From positions 1 through 64,000 of the forward strand of contig CAWDOU010000007.1 in NCBI GenBank assembly GCA_963804055.1: DNA of 64,000 bases. The letters are read 5' to 3'. Position numbers and translations under genes: made by a program. Of the stretch, positions 50,232 through 57,600 are shown one piece after another. The notes under the pieces were generated by a model. The model saw only the letters and a list, made by a program, of their open reading frames with translations. It did not search any database and had not been told where the DNA came from. This stretch comes from Bog-473 sp963804055 (GTDB lineage Bacteria; Actinomycetota; Acidimicrobiia; Acidimicrobiales; RAAP-2). Every line of letters starts with the position of its first letter. Position 1 is the stretch's first letter.

Positions 50232-51380
50232 GTGCCTCACGACCGACGCTGCATCGTGGTGGGCGCCGGGCTCCTCGGCCTCGCCGGCGCGTGGGCACTG
50301 ACCCGACGGGGTTGGGACGTGCGCGTCCTGGAGGCAGCGGGGTCGCCGGGCCACATGCGTTCGGGTTCCAAGGGTGACGCGCGGATCTTTCGGCTCGGCT
50401 ACCCCGAACAGCACTACGTCGAAATGGCGCTGCGCGCCCGTGCCGGCTGGCACGACCTCGAGGCCGCCACGGGCCGGCAGCTGCTCCACCGCACCGGCCA
50501 GGTGACGTTCGGCGACGAGCAGGCGCTCCACGCCATCGCGACCGCTCTGGCGGCTGCGGGCGCGCCTGTCGACGAGATCCCGGCCGCGAGCGCCGCGCGG
50601 CGCTTTCCGGGGATCGCCACCACCGGCACGGTGCTCGTCGAAGCCGACTCGGGCGTCCTGTCCGCCGACCAGTGCCTCCACGCCCTCCGCCAGGCCGGCC
50701 GATTCGACGTGCACACCAACACCAAGGTGACGTCACTGAGCCAGTCACCCGAAGCCGTGACCGTGGGGACCGCCGACGGCGCCGTCCTGCACGCGGACGT
50801 CGTCGTCGACACGGCCGGGCCGGCGTCGCTCGGGCTGTTGGACCTCGCGTCCCCTGCGGCCGCCCCGCCGTCCATCCCCCAGGTGGCCTATTTCGCAGCA
50901 CGGCGCGACGAGGGCATGCCCCCCGTCTTCATTGAGTGGGGCGACGACATGCTCTATGGCCTGCCGGTGCCCGGCGGCGGCCTCCACGCCGGGACCTACA
51001 AGGTCTCCCACCACACGCCGGGCCCGGCAGTGCAGGCGTTCGACCCGACCGACCCGGCTCCGCTCAATGCGGAGGATCCCGTACTCCTGGCGCACCTCAC
51101 CGGCGCGGTGGCCCGCCTCCTCCCCGCCCTCCACCCGGTGCCCGTGGCCACCGAGCGTTGCGTCTACGACAACTCGGCGGACACCGACTTCATCCTCGAC
51201 CGGGTCGGCCGTGTCGTCATCGGGTGCGGCACGAGTGGGCACGCCTTCAAGTTCGGGCCGGCGCTCGGGGAGTTGCTCGCCGACCTGGCCGAGGACCGGC
51301 GTCCGCCCGTCGACCTCACCCGCTTCGGCCTGCGCCGGAGCGCCTCGGCCCCCGACGGGGCCCCACCGGCCTCCCGGTAG
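50232..51380 (+). CDS. FAD-dependent oxidoreductase, monomeric sarcosine oxidase-like
   Basis: This 382-residue DAO-family flavoprotein has CIVVGAGLLGLAGAWALTRRGWDVRVLEAAG at the start (GxGxxG Rossmann motif), then GSKGDARIFRLGY as in sarcosine and N-methyltryptophan oxidases. RCVYDNSADTDFILDRVG, with Cys310, lies where monomeric sarcosine oxidase binds FAD covalently, and GHAFKFGPALGELLADLAED ends the fold. It probably oxidises a secondary or N-methyl amino acid, giving H2O2. It is divergent from the large membrane protein gene and is followed closely by the DUF1697 gene. Confidence 0.85.
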   Translation: MPHDRRCIVVGAGLLGLAGAWALTRRGWDVRVLEAAGSPGHMRSGSKGDARIFRLGYPEQHYVEMALRARAGWHDLEAATGRQLLHRTGQVTFGDEQALHAIATALAAAGAPVDEIPAASAARRFPGIATTGTVLVEADSGVLSADQCLHALRQAGRFDVHTNTKVTSLSQSPEAVTVGTADGAVLHADVVVDTAGPASLGLLDLASPAAAPPSIPQVAYFAARRDEGMPPVFIEWGDDMLYGLPVPGGGLHAGTYKVSHHTPGPAVQAFDPTDPAPLNAEDPVLLAHLTGAVARLLPALHPVPVATERCVYDNSADTDFILDRVGRVVIGCGTSGHAFKFGPALGELLADLAEDRRPPVDLTRFGLRRSASAPDGAPPASR

Positions 51381-51389
51381 GTTGCCGGT

Positions 51390-51929
51390 GTGCCCCGCTA
51401 TGTCGCCCTGCTCCGGAGTGTGAACGTCGCCGGGCACGGGCGCCTGGCCATGGACGAGCTCCGGGCCTCCTTCGACGCCCTCGGGTACACCGACGTCACG
51501 ACCTACATCCAGACGGGGAACGTGCTCTTCTCGACCGGATCGAAGAGTGAATCGGGCCTCGCAACCGCTCTCGAGCAGCGGCTGGCCGACGACTTCGGGG
51601 ACTCGCCGGCGGTGCTCATACGGAACGTGGCCGACCTGCGGCGCATCGTCGGGTCGAGCCCGTACGCGAAGAGGGGCGCCGACCCGGCGCGCCACCACGT
51701 GACCTTTCTGGCGCAGCCCCCCTCGCAGGCCGCGCTCCATGCGCTGAGCCTCCCGAAGAGCGGCCGAGACGAGCTCGTCGTCGAGGGCAGGGAGGTCTAC
51801 GTGCACACGCCGGACGGCTATGCCAACACGAAGTACACCGGCACCTTCCTTGAGCGCCGGCTCGGCGTGGTCACCACGACCCGGAACTGGAACACGGTGA
51901 CCAAGCTCGCCGACCTGGCCGCGCGCTGA
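51390..51929 (+). CDS. DUF1697-family protein
   Basis: This 179-residue protein matches the DUF1697 pattern: RYVALLRSVNVAGHGRLAMDELRASFDALGYTDVTTYIQTGNVLFST at the N terminus and TTRNWNTVTKLADLA at the end. Also seen are YAKRGADPARHHVTFLAQPP and EVYVHTPDGYANTKYTGTFLERRLG. The function is unknown. It starts nine bases after the oxidase stop and is probably cotranscribed. It converges with the PilB/GspE gene. Confidence 0.88.
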   Translation: MPRYVALLRSVNVAGHGRLAMDELRASFDALGYTDVTTYIQTGNVLFSTGSKSESGLATALEQRLADDFGDSPAVLIRNVADLRRIVGSSPYAKRGADPARHHVTFLAQPPSQAALHALSLPKSGRDELVVEGREVYVHTPDGYANTKYTGTFLERRLGVVTTTRNWNTVTKLADLAAR

Positions 51930-51968
51930 ATCGCACAGCGAGACGGACGGAAGCCGGCCGGGACCCAG

Positions 51969-53804
51969 TTACATGGCGTAGACGCTGCGGATGACCTCGG
52001 AGATGGTGGTGGTGTCCTCGACGACCAGCCTGATGGCCTCGTCGCGCAGGGACCGCATGCCCTGCTTCTCGGCCTGCCGCCGCAGCTCGTCCTGCGTCGC
52101 CCAGCCGACGATGAGCCGCTTGATCTCCGGGGTCATCTGGAGCAGCTCGTAGACACCGATCCGATCGAGGTAGCCGGTGTGCCCGCAGTAGTTGCAGCCG
52201 GCCCCGATGGCGAACTCGGTCTTGACCGGACCGCCGCACTCCTCGTAGAAGCTGAGCTCCTCCTTGGTCGGCGTGTACGCGGTCTTGCACGACGGGCAGA
52301 TACGCCGGAGAAGGCGCTGCCCGACGACGGCCAGGACGGAGGAGGCGATCAGGAACGACTCGATCCCCATGTCGAGGAACCGGTGCAGGGCCGAGACGGA
52401 GTCGTTCCCGTGCAGGGACGAGAGGACGAAGTGCCCGGTCAGGGCGGACTGCACCGCGATACGAGCGGTCTCGACGTCACGGATCTCACCGACGAGGATC
52501 ACATCGGGGTCCTGGCGCAGGATCGACTTCAAACCACTGGCGAAGGTCAGGCCGGCCTGTTCGTTGGTCTGGATCTGGTTGATCTTGGGAAAGACGAACT
52601 CGACCGGGTCCTCAATGGTCATGACGTTGCGCGAGCGGTCGCTGACCTCCGTGAGGGTGGCATAGAGCGTGGTCGTCTTGCCGCTCCCCGTCGGACCGGC
52701 ACACAGCACCATCCCGAAGGGCGCCCGCACCAGGCGGGAATAGGTCTCGTGGGTGTCGACCGGCATGCCGAGGTCGTTGAGGCGGAGCACGGAACGGTTC
52801 TTGTCCAGGATTCGCATGACGCACTTCTCGCCCCAGATGGTGGCGACGGTCGCGACGCGGACGTCGGTGTCCTTGCCGTCGATCGTGGTGGTGAACTGGC
52901 CGTCCTGCGAGCGCCGCTTCTCGACGATGTTGATCTCGGCCAGGATCTTGATCCGGCTGATCAGCCCGACGCCCATGGAGCTCGGGAGCTCCAGCACGTC
53001 CTTGAGGGCGCCGTCGATGCGGAAGCGGACGTAGATCACGTCCTGCGACGGCTCAATGTGCACATCGGACGCCCGGTCGCGCACGGCCTGGGTCAAGATG
53101 TTGTCGACCACCTGCACGACCGGTGCGTTCTCCGAGACGACGGTCGTCTCCTGCGTCTCGACCACGGGGCGCTTGCGGGTGGTCTCGACCGCCTCGAAGG
53201 CCTGGACGAGCTTGCCGACGCTGTCGATGGCCTGGTAGCTGTGGTCGATCGCCCAACGGATGTCGGTCATGGGCGCCAGCGAGAGGCGGACCTGCTGCCC
53301 GCTGACGTCGGACAACAGGAAGCGGAGCTCGTCACTCGGCTGAGCCACCGCCACATGCAGCCCGTCGCCATCGACGCGGAGCGGGATGGCGAGGTTCTCG
53401 CGGGCCACCTCCGCCGGCACGAGCGCCAGCGCCGACGGCTCGGGCGTGTCGCGCCGGAGGTCGGTCACCGGCATGCCGAAGAAGTCAGCCAGGGCTCCGG
53501 CCAGTCCGCGCTCGTCCAGGGCGCCGATGTCGACCAGGGCTTCGCCGAGCTTCTTGCCGGACTCGGCTTGCGACTTGAGGGCCGCTGCCACCTGGCTCTC
53601 CGTCACGACGCCGCGTGAGACCAGCACATGGCCCAGGCGGCCCTTCGTCGGCGACGTGTCCACGGGAGGCGCCGTGAAGGCCACCGGCGTGTCGAGTGCG
53701 TCCGCCTCCGAGAACGGCCCCAACTCCGGACCGTCCTCGCGCTCGAGCGTCAGAGTGCCGCCCTCGGGCTCCGTCTCGCCGTCGTCCTTACGTCGGATTC
53801 TCAT
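51969..53804 (-). CDS. PilB/GspE-type secretion or type IV pilus assembly ATPase
   Basis: This 611-residue ATPase drives type IV pilus extension or type II secretion at the inner membrane. An N-terminal MshE-like domain (RLGHVLVSRGVVTESQVAAALKSQ, about 55-80) could bind cyclic-di-GMP. The core has Walker A GPTGSGKT at 370-377, Asp box MTIEDPVEF at 395-403, Walker B DVILVGEIRD at 434-443, and the His box SSLHGND. A zinc tetracysteine follows (Cys503, Cys506, Cys537, Cys540), standard for PilB/GspE. No pilin, PilC or other pilus gene is present. The ATG at 53804 is chosen because a sigma-28-like -10 element ends at 53871, which puts the earlier ATG (53870) upstream of the predicted RNA start. 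Confidence 0.9.
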   Translation of the reverse strand: MRIRRKDDGETEPEGGTLTLEREDGPELGPFSEADALDTPVAFTAPPVDTSPTKGRLGHVLVSRGVVTESQVAAALKSQAESGKKLGEALVDIGALDERGLAGALADFFGMPVTDLRRDTPEPSALALVPAEVARENLAIPLRVDGDGLHVAVAQPSDELRFLLSDVSGQQVRLSLAPMTDIRWAIDHSYQAIDSVGKLVQAFEAVETTRKRPVVETQETTVVSENAPVVQVVDNILTQAVRDRASDVHIEPSQDVIYVRFRIDGALKDVLELPSSMGVGLISRIKILAEINIVEKRRSQDGQFTTTIDGKDTDVRVATVATIWGEKCVMRILDKNRSVLRLNDLGMPVDTHETYSRLVRAPFGMVLCAGPTGSGKTTTLYATLTEVSDRSRNVMTIEDPVEFVFPKINQIQTNEQAGLTFASGLKSILRQDPDVILVGEIRDVETARIAVQSALTGHFVLSSLHGNDSVSALHRFLDMGIESFLIASSVLAVVGQRLLRRICPSCKTAYTPTKEELSFYEECGGPVKTEFAIGAGCNYCGHTGYLDRIGVYELLQMTPEIKRLIVGWATQDELRRQAEKQGMRSLRDEAIRLVVEDTTTISEVIRSVYAM

Positions 53805-53870
53805 AGTGACAGCGCGGGTCGAGGTAGCAGCTCTTGTCGCCGATTCCGCCCGCTCTCCTTGTGTCTCCAT

Positions 53871-53898
53871 TGTCGGCGTGAAACCCGGCCCACTTGAG
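53871..53898 (-). promoter_or_regulatory. sigma-28/WhiG-like promoter before the PilB gene
   Basis: On the minus strand CTCAAG (53898-53893) and GCCGACA (53877-53871, followed by A) are 15 bases apart. This resembles the FliA/SigD/WhiG consensus TAAA-N14-16-GCCGATAA. RNA would start near 53864, about 60 bases before the chosen PilB start. The same layout is at 54303-54330. Confidence 0.5.
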
Positions 53899-54057
53899 CA
53901 CGGGAACCGTGGTGCCCGGGCACGAACCGGGCCTCGAAACACGGCTGGCGCAGGCCGCCTCCCGGTCCACCGCCCCGGAAAGCGTCACCCGTCGCGGAGG
54001 AGGCGGGGCGGGACGACCCGCCGGACCGTTCCGGGCCGCGGTGCGGTCAGGAAGGAC

Positions 54058-54234
54058 TCAATCCCACGTCAGGGGTGGTGCGGTGCGCGTGGGAAGCGGC
54101 TCGAAGGCGACGAGTGGCTTCCGGCCCCGCTCGGTCTCCGGCGAGGGGACGACCTCCGCCCTCTCCTGGCGTGCCTCGGCCCCGACCTCGCTGCTGCGCT
54201 GCTTCGTGGTGCGGTGATGCGTTCGTGTCTGCAT
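54058..54234 (-). CDS. hypothetical 58-residue protein
   Basis: This small frame from ATG 54234 encodes a basic start (MQTRTHHRTTKQRSSEVG), an acidic middle (EARQERAEVVPSPETERGRK) and a proline-rich end (TAPPLTWD). It has no membrane segment and no family I know. Its reality is suggested only by a sigma-28-like promoter 69 bases upstream, which matches that of the PilB gene in spacing and even in leader length. The ribosome binding site is weak (GAGAGAC). The leader has a 10-bp hairpin, so a small regulatory RNA is an alternative reading. The rest of the 53805-54407 region holds no other gene. Confidence 0.3.
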   Translation of the reverse strand: MQTRTHHRTTKQRSSEVGAEARQERAEVVPSPETERGRKPLVAFEPLPTRTAPPLTWD

Positions 54235-54254
54235 GGTCGTCTCTCGCAGGGATG

Positions 54255-54277
54255 GCGCGGCACGATCCGTGCCGCGC
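54255..54277 (-). promoter_or_regulatory. 10-bp leader hairpin
   Basis: GCGCGGCACG and CGTGCCGCGC form a perfect 10-bp stem with a 3-base loop. The hairpin lies in the predicted transcript between the sigma-28-like promoter and the 58-residue ORF. It could be a leader structure or part of a small RNA. Confidence 0.4.
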
Positions 54278-54302
54278 TCCAGCCGCTCTCCTTCTCGCGC
54301 GA

Positions 54303-54330
54303 TGTCGGCACGTGAAACCGTGCGCTTGAG
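54303..54330 (-). promoter_or_regulatory. second sigma-28/WhiG-like promoter
   Basis: On the minus strand CTCAAG (54330-54325) and GCCGACA (54309-54303) are separated by 15 bases, exactly as in the copy before the PilB gene. Both copies also share GGTTTCACG in the spacer and AAGGAGAGCGG about 10 bases after the -10 element. The element points to the 58-residue ORF. Confidence 0.5.
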
Positions 54331-54366
54331 GTGGGCATCCCCGGCCGCCTCACCCCAGCGGCGCAG

Positions 54367-54420
54367 GTTCGGGCACCGCCCTAGAAGTAGATGGTTCGGG
54401 CACCGCCCTAGAAGTAGATG
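54367..54420. repeat. tandem 27-bp duplication at the cysM 3' end
   Basis: A 27-base unit (GTTCGGGCACCGCCCTAGAA and on) occurs at 54367-54393 and, identical, at 54394-54420. The second copy contains the last codons and stop of cysM; the first is a downstream duplicate of that end. It looks like a recent slippage or duplication event. Confidence 0.8.
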
Positions 54421-55376
54421 ATCTCCTTGGCCCGCTCGGTGACCTCGTCGAGATCGTCCGTCCAGGCCCCGGTGGAGAGGTACTTCCAGCCGCCGTCCGC
54501 CGACACGACCACGATGGAGGCCGCCTCGCCCTCCGGCAGCGCCAGCGCGCACTTGACGGCGCCGGCCAGGGCCGCCCCCGTCGAGATGCCGGCGAAGATC
54601 CCCACCTCGGTCAGGCGCCGCGTCCACTCGATGGACTCCCGGGGCCGGACGACCGTCTTGCGGTCCAGCAGCTCGGCACCCCCGAGGTTCTCGAAGATGG
54701 GCGGGATGTAGCCGTCGTCGAGGTTGCGCAGCCCGTCGACCATCTCACCGGCCGGGGGCTCGACCGCCCAGATCTGCACCGACCGGCCCAGCTTCTCGCG
54801 CAGGAAGCGACCGACGCCGAGCAGGGTCCCCGACGTCCCGAGGCCCGCCACGAAGTGCGTGATGCCCGGGCAGTCGCGCAGGATCTCGGGCCCGGTCCCC
54901 TCGTAGTGCGCCTTGGGGTTGGCCGGGTTGCCGTACTGGTACAGGAAGACCCACTCGGGGTGTTCCTCGGCCAGGCCGCGCGCCATGCGCACGGCGCCGT
55001 TGGAGCCCTCGCTGCCCGGCGACTCGATGATCTCGGCCCCCCACAACTCCAGGAGCTGGCGGCGCTCGACCGAGACGTTCGTCGGCATCACCACCTTGAG
55101 GGTGTAGCCCTTCACCTTGCACACCATGGCGAGGCCGATGCCCGTGTTGCCCGAGGTCGGCTCCATCAGCACCTGGTCCGGCTTGCCCGGCACCAGGACG
55201 CCGGACCGCTCGGCCTCTTCGACCAGCGAGAGTGCCACCCGGTCCTTGACCGACCCCCCGGGGTTCTGCCCCTCGAGCTTCATGAAGATGCGCGCCGCCG
55301 GGTTCGGGCTGAGCGCGCTGATGTCGATGAGTGGCGTGTTGCCGATGAGGTCGAGGACCGAGGCGTACAGGGTCAT
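54408..55376 (-). CDS. cysM: cysteine synthase, CysO-dependent (CysM-like)
   Basis: This 322-residue PLP enzyme has the cofactor lysine Lys44 in NPGGSVKDR, the substrate loop MEPTSGNTGIGLAMVCKVKGY, and the glycine loop GLGTSGTLLGVGRFL. The serine/threonine partner of the PLP nitrogen is in VVSADGGWKYLST. By homology alone it could be CysK, but it is encoded with a CysO-type sulfur carrier and a Mec protease. In mycobacteria that set makes cysteine from O-phosphoserine with CysO thiocarboxylate as the sulfur donor. I therefore call CysM; the C-terminal YF end is similar in spirit to the mycobacterial tail. The start ATG is at 55376, 37 bases after cysO. Confidence 0.88.
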   Translation of the reverse strand: MTLYASVLDLIGNTPLIDISALSPNPAARIFMKLEGQNPGGSVKDRVALSLVEEAERSGVLVPGKPDQVLMEPTSGNTGIGLAMVCKVKGYTLKVVMPTNVSVERRQLLELWGAEIIESPGSEGSNGAVRMARGLAEEHPEWVFLYQYGNPANPKAHYEGTGPEILRDCPGITHFVAGLGTSGTLLGVGRFLREKLGRSVQIWAVEPPAGEMVDGLRNLDDGYIPPIFENLGGAELLDRKTVVRPRESIEWTRRLTEVGIFAGISTGAALAGAVKCALALPEGEAASIVVVSADGGWKYLSTGAWTDDLDEVTERAKEIIYF

Positions 55377-55413
55377 GGCGGGAACCGCGTCGTGGCGAGG
55401 CGCTCGGAGGGCC

Positions 55414-55689
55414 TCAGCCGCCGGCCACGGCGGGCAGGATGGAGACCTCGGCACCGTCGGCGACCGGCGTGTCGAGGCCCTGCAGGTACCGCACGTCATC
55501 GTCGTTGACGTAGATGTTCACGAACTTGTGCAGGGCGCCATCCTCCGTGAGCACCTGGCCGGCCATGCCCGGGTACTCGGCGACGAGCTTCGAGAGCACC
55601 TCGCCGATGGTGGCCCCGTCCACGCTCACGACGGAGGATCCCCCGGCTTGGTTGCGCAGGACGGTCGGTAGGCGGACTTCGACGGCCAC
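55414..55689 (-). CDS. cysO: sulfur carrier protein (CysO/MoaD/ThiS family)
   Basis: This 91-residue ubiquitin-like protein ends in Gly90-Gly91, the site of thiocarboxylate formation. The fold marks are VEVRLPTVLRNQAGGSSVVSV, TIGEVLSKLVAEYPGMAGQVL, FVNIYVNDDDVRYLQGLDTPV and DGAEVSILPAVAGG. The GTG at 55689 has GAGGAGG four to ten bases upstream. In Mycobacterium CysO carries sulfur to CysM and the new cysteine is then cut off by Mec; all three genes are present here in the same order. The E1-like activating enzyme is not in the window. Confidence 0.92.
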   Translation of the reverse strand: MAVEVRLPTVLRNQAGGSSVVSVDGATIGEVLSKLVAEYPGMAGQVLTEDGALHKFVNIYVNDDDVRYLQGLDTPVADGAEVSILPAVAGG

Positions 55690-55773
55690 GGGGCCTCCTC
55701 GGTGAGTGTCGGACGGCGCACCGGCCACGCCCGCGGGCTGGCCGGTCGATTGTTGACTGATTCGGTAACGATT

Positions 55774-56232
55774 CTACAAGGGAGCGGGACCGGACCCCCA
55801 CCCGGGCGGATCCTGCCCGGGGGCCTCGAGGCCGGGCACCTCGACCGGCTCCTCGGTGATGGTGCCCTCGCGGATCAGGTAGCTCCGCACGACGGGGAGG
55901 GTGTCGCGCAGCGAGACGAGCACGTAGTGCCAGCCCGGATCGCCGGCCTGGGCCACGTCGGTCGGCGAGGGATAGGCGTCGGTGTGGGTGTGCGAGTGGA
56001 AGACGCCCATGATGTCCGCCCCGAGCTCCTGGGCCGCCCGGTCGACCCGGAGCATCTCCTTGGGGTCGATCTCGTAGACCATGGCCGAGGCCGCCGCGTT
56101 GGCGGTGACGAAGAGGTGGGTCGCCTCGTCGCCCCCGTACGGCCCGACCAGGAGGCCGCACGCCTCGTCGGGCAGACCGGTGAGGCAGTGCGCCACCATG
56201 TCCATGTAGATGGAGCGGGAGAGGCGAAGCAC
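55774..56232 (-). CDS. mec: JAMM/MPN+ metalloprotease (Mec)
   Basis: This 152-residue zinc protease has the JAMM motif complete: Glu23 in PDEACGLLVG, then His79-x-His81, Ser89 and Asp92 in FHSHTHTDAYPSPTD. The mycobacterial homolog Mec removes cysteine from the CysO-cysteine adduct. It is the first gene of mec-cysO-cysM and is divergent from smpB, with only 26 bases between the two starts. The C-terminal 20 residues (PGQDPPGWGSGPAPL) look disordered and are not part of the fold. Confidence 0.92.
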   Translation of the reverse strand: MLRLSRSIYMDMVAHCLTGLPDEACGLLVGPYGGDEATHLFVTANAAASAMVYEIDPKEMLRVDRAAQELGADIMGVFHSHTHTDAYPSPTDVAQAGDPGWHYVLVSLRDTLPVVRSYLIREGTITEEPVEVPGLEAPGQDPPGWGSGPAPL

Positions 56233-56258
56233 CCACGAAGGGTACCCTCGTACCCCTC

Positions 56259-56783
56259 ATGGCCAGGGCGAAGAAGCAGATCGCCAAGCGGGCGGCCGCC
56301 CGCGAGGACCGCAGTGGCGACCGCACCGTCGCCACCAACCGGCGCGCCCGGCGTGAGTACGAATTCCTCGAGACGTTCGAGGCCGGCATCGTCCTGCAGG
56401 GCTCCGAGGTGAAGTCCCTCCGGGAGGGCAAGGCCCAGCTCAGCGAGGCATACGCCCGGGTCGACGACGGGGAGCTCTGGCTCTTCCAGCTCCACATCCC
56501 GCCCTGGCAGTTCGCCACCGGGGTGGGCGCCCACGACCCGGACCGCAAGCGCAAGTTGCTGATGCACCGGTCCCAGATCGACGAGCTCATGGGCAAGACC
56601 CAGCAGCAGTCGCTGACGCTGATCCCGGCCTCGCTGTACTTCCGCGACGGCAAGGCGAAGGTCCAGCTCGCCCTGGCCAAGGGACGCCGGCTCTACGACA
56701 AGCGCAACGTGATCATGGCCCGGGACGCCGAGCGTGAGGTCGCCCGGGCGACCAAGGAGATGGGCCGCTGGGGCGGCGAGTAA
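56259..56783 (+). CDS. smpB: SsrA-binding protein
   Basis: This 174-residue RNA-binding protein pairs with tmRNA to rescue stalled ribosomes. Family blocks are VATNRRARREYEFLETFEAGIVLQGSEVKSLREGKAQLSEAYARV, LHIPPWQFATGVGAHDPDRKRKLLMH and QSLTLIPASLYFRDGKAKVQLALAKGRRLYDKR. An Arg/Lys-rich N-terminal extension of about 20 residues makes it longer than the usual 150-160. The C-terminal tail that enters the mRNA channel (AEREVARATKEMGRWGGE) is present. The tmRNA gene follows directly. Confidence 0.95.
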   Translation: MARAKKQIAKRAAAREDRSGDRTVATNRRARREYEFLETFEAGIVLQGSEVKSLREGKAQLSEAYARVDDGELWLFQLHIPPWQFATGVGAHDPDRKRKLLMHRSQIDELMGKTQQQSLTLIPASLYFRDGKAKVQLALAKGRRLYDKRNVIMARDAEREVARATKEMGRWGGE

Positions 56784-56799
56784 CCCCTGCTTGCAGGCG

Positions 56800-56828
56800 T
56801 TTCCGACGCACCTCCGATCCCCTAGAAT
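56800..56828 (+). promoter_or_regulatory. probable tmRNA promoter
   Basis: TTTCCG (56800-56805) and TAGAAT (56823-56828) are separated by 17 bases, a fair match to a housekeeping promoter. It is 40 bases before the mature tmRNA 5' end. A short hairpin (CTGGTC/GACCAG, 56836-56852) sits in the precursor leader. Confidence 0.45.
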
Positions 56829-56867
56829 GGACGACCTGGTCACACCGACCAGTGGAGTCCCAGACAT

Positions 56868-57215
56868 GGGGGTGATTGGTTTCGACTTCGGTCGTCAAGG
56901 TAGGAGAAGCGAGCCGTGGTCTCCGGAACCACGTTAAAGAGCCGGAACCAAAAACAAACGCCGAGCCTCAGCTCGCGATCGCTGCTTAAGTAGCGACGTC
57001 CAGCCGGTCCCCGCCCTACGGATCGGATCTTGGGCGTCATTCAGTAGGGCTTACTCAGTGGCTCACACCAACTGATCACTGAGGAAACTTTCGTTGGTTA
57101 CGGGGTGGCACTGCCGGCCGGCAGAAGTGCCACCCCCGACAACCTGATGTCGGCTGCGCTCGGAGAAGGCCTACTGCGGCTCCGGAGGACGCGGGTTCAA
57201 TTCCCGCCACCTCCA
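56868..57215 (+). ncRNA. ssrA: transfer-messenger RNA
   Basis: The 348-base gene has matching ends: GGGGGTG at 56868-56874 pairs with CACCTCC at 57208-57214, with discriminator A at 57215, forming a tRNA-like acceptor stem. The 5' side has the conserved GATTGGTTTCGAC, and the 3' side the T arm GCGGGTTCAATTCCCGC. The tag-reading frame ends ...NAEPQLAIAA with TAA at 56987-56989; the resume codon lies somewhere upstream near GTTAAAGAG and is not certain. The segment with CACTGCCGG-type hairpins fits the pseudoknots. It directly follows smpB. Confidence 0.95.
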
Positions 57216-57600
57216 AGAGTTCTCACGCGGCAGTGTGAGGACTGTTGGAGGTGCACCATCACCCGCCGTCTTCACTGATCTCCTGAGCCCGGACTCGTCG
57301 TGCACGCCATGGCGACGATGTGCGGATTCACCCTCGACCGGAGTGCTGCCCGGCATCTCTTCTGCAACGAGGACGTGACGCCGATGACGCCGCTGGCTGC
57401 GGTGGTGCGTCGGTCTCTCACGGCTGTGCGCCGCGATCTCGCAGCATCTCGCCACCGAAGCGAAGATCGATACGTGGCACCTCACTGTCGGCTTCAGGTG
57501 ACGGCTTCGGCGACACCCGAGAGGAGCGCCATGGCGAGGAGGGACGCGACGCACGGAATAACGTGGCCTGGCCGAACAGCGCAGCGAGATCGGGGGATCG
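57216..57600. other. gap between tmRNA and the SulP gene
   Basis: This 385-base stretch has open frames in several phases but none with a ribosome binding site, a recognisable protein or a clear codon bias. Sites just after a tmRNA 3' end are often used for integration of mobile DNA, but I see no integrase and no repeat of the tmRNA end in the window. Confidence 0.4.

Noticed and set aside
53788..53988. Minus-strand peptide ending CHYENPT in the PilB leader
   Set aside because: The codons look plausible near the end, but the frame overlaps the sigma-28-like promoter and the PilB start and has no ribosome binding site.
57171..57215. A separate tRNA gene
   Set aside because: The T arm and acceptor strand pair with the far 5' end at 56868, so this is the 3' part of tmRNA.
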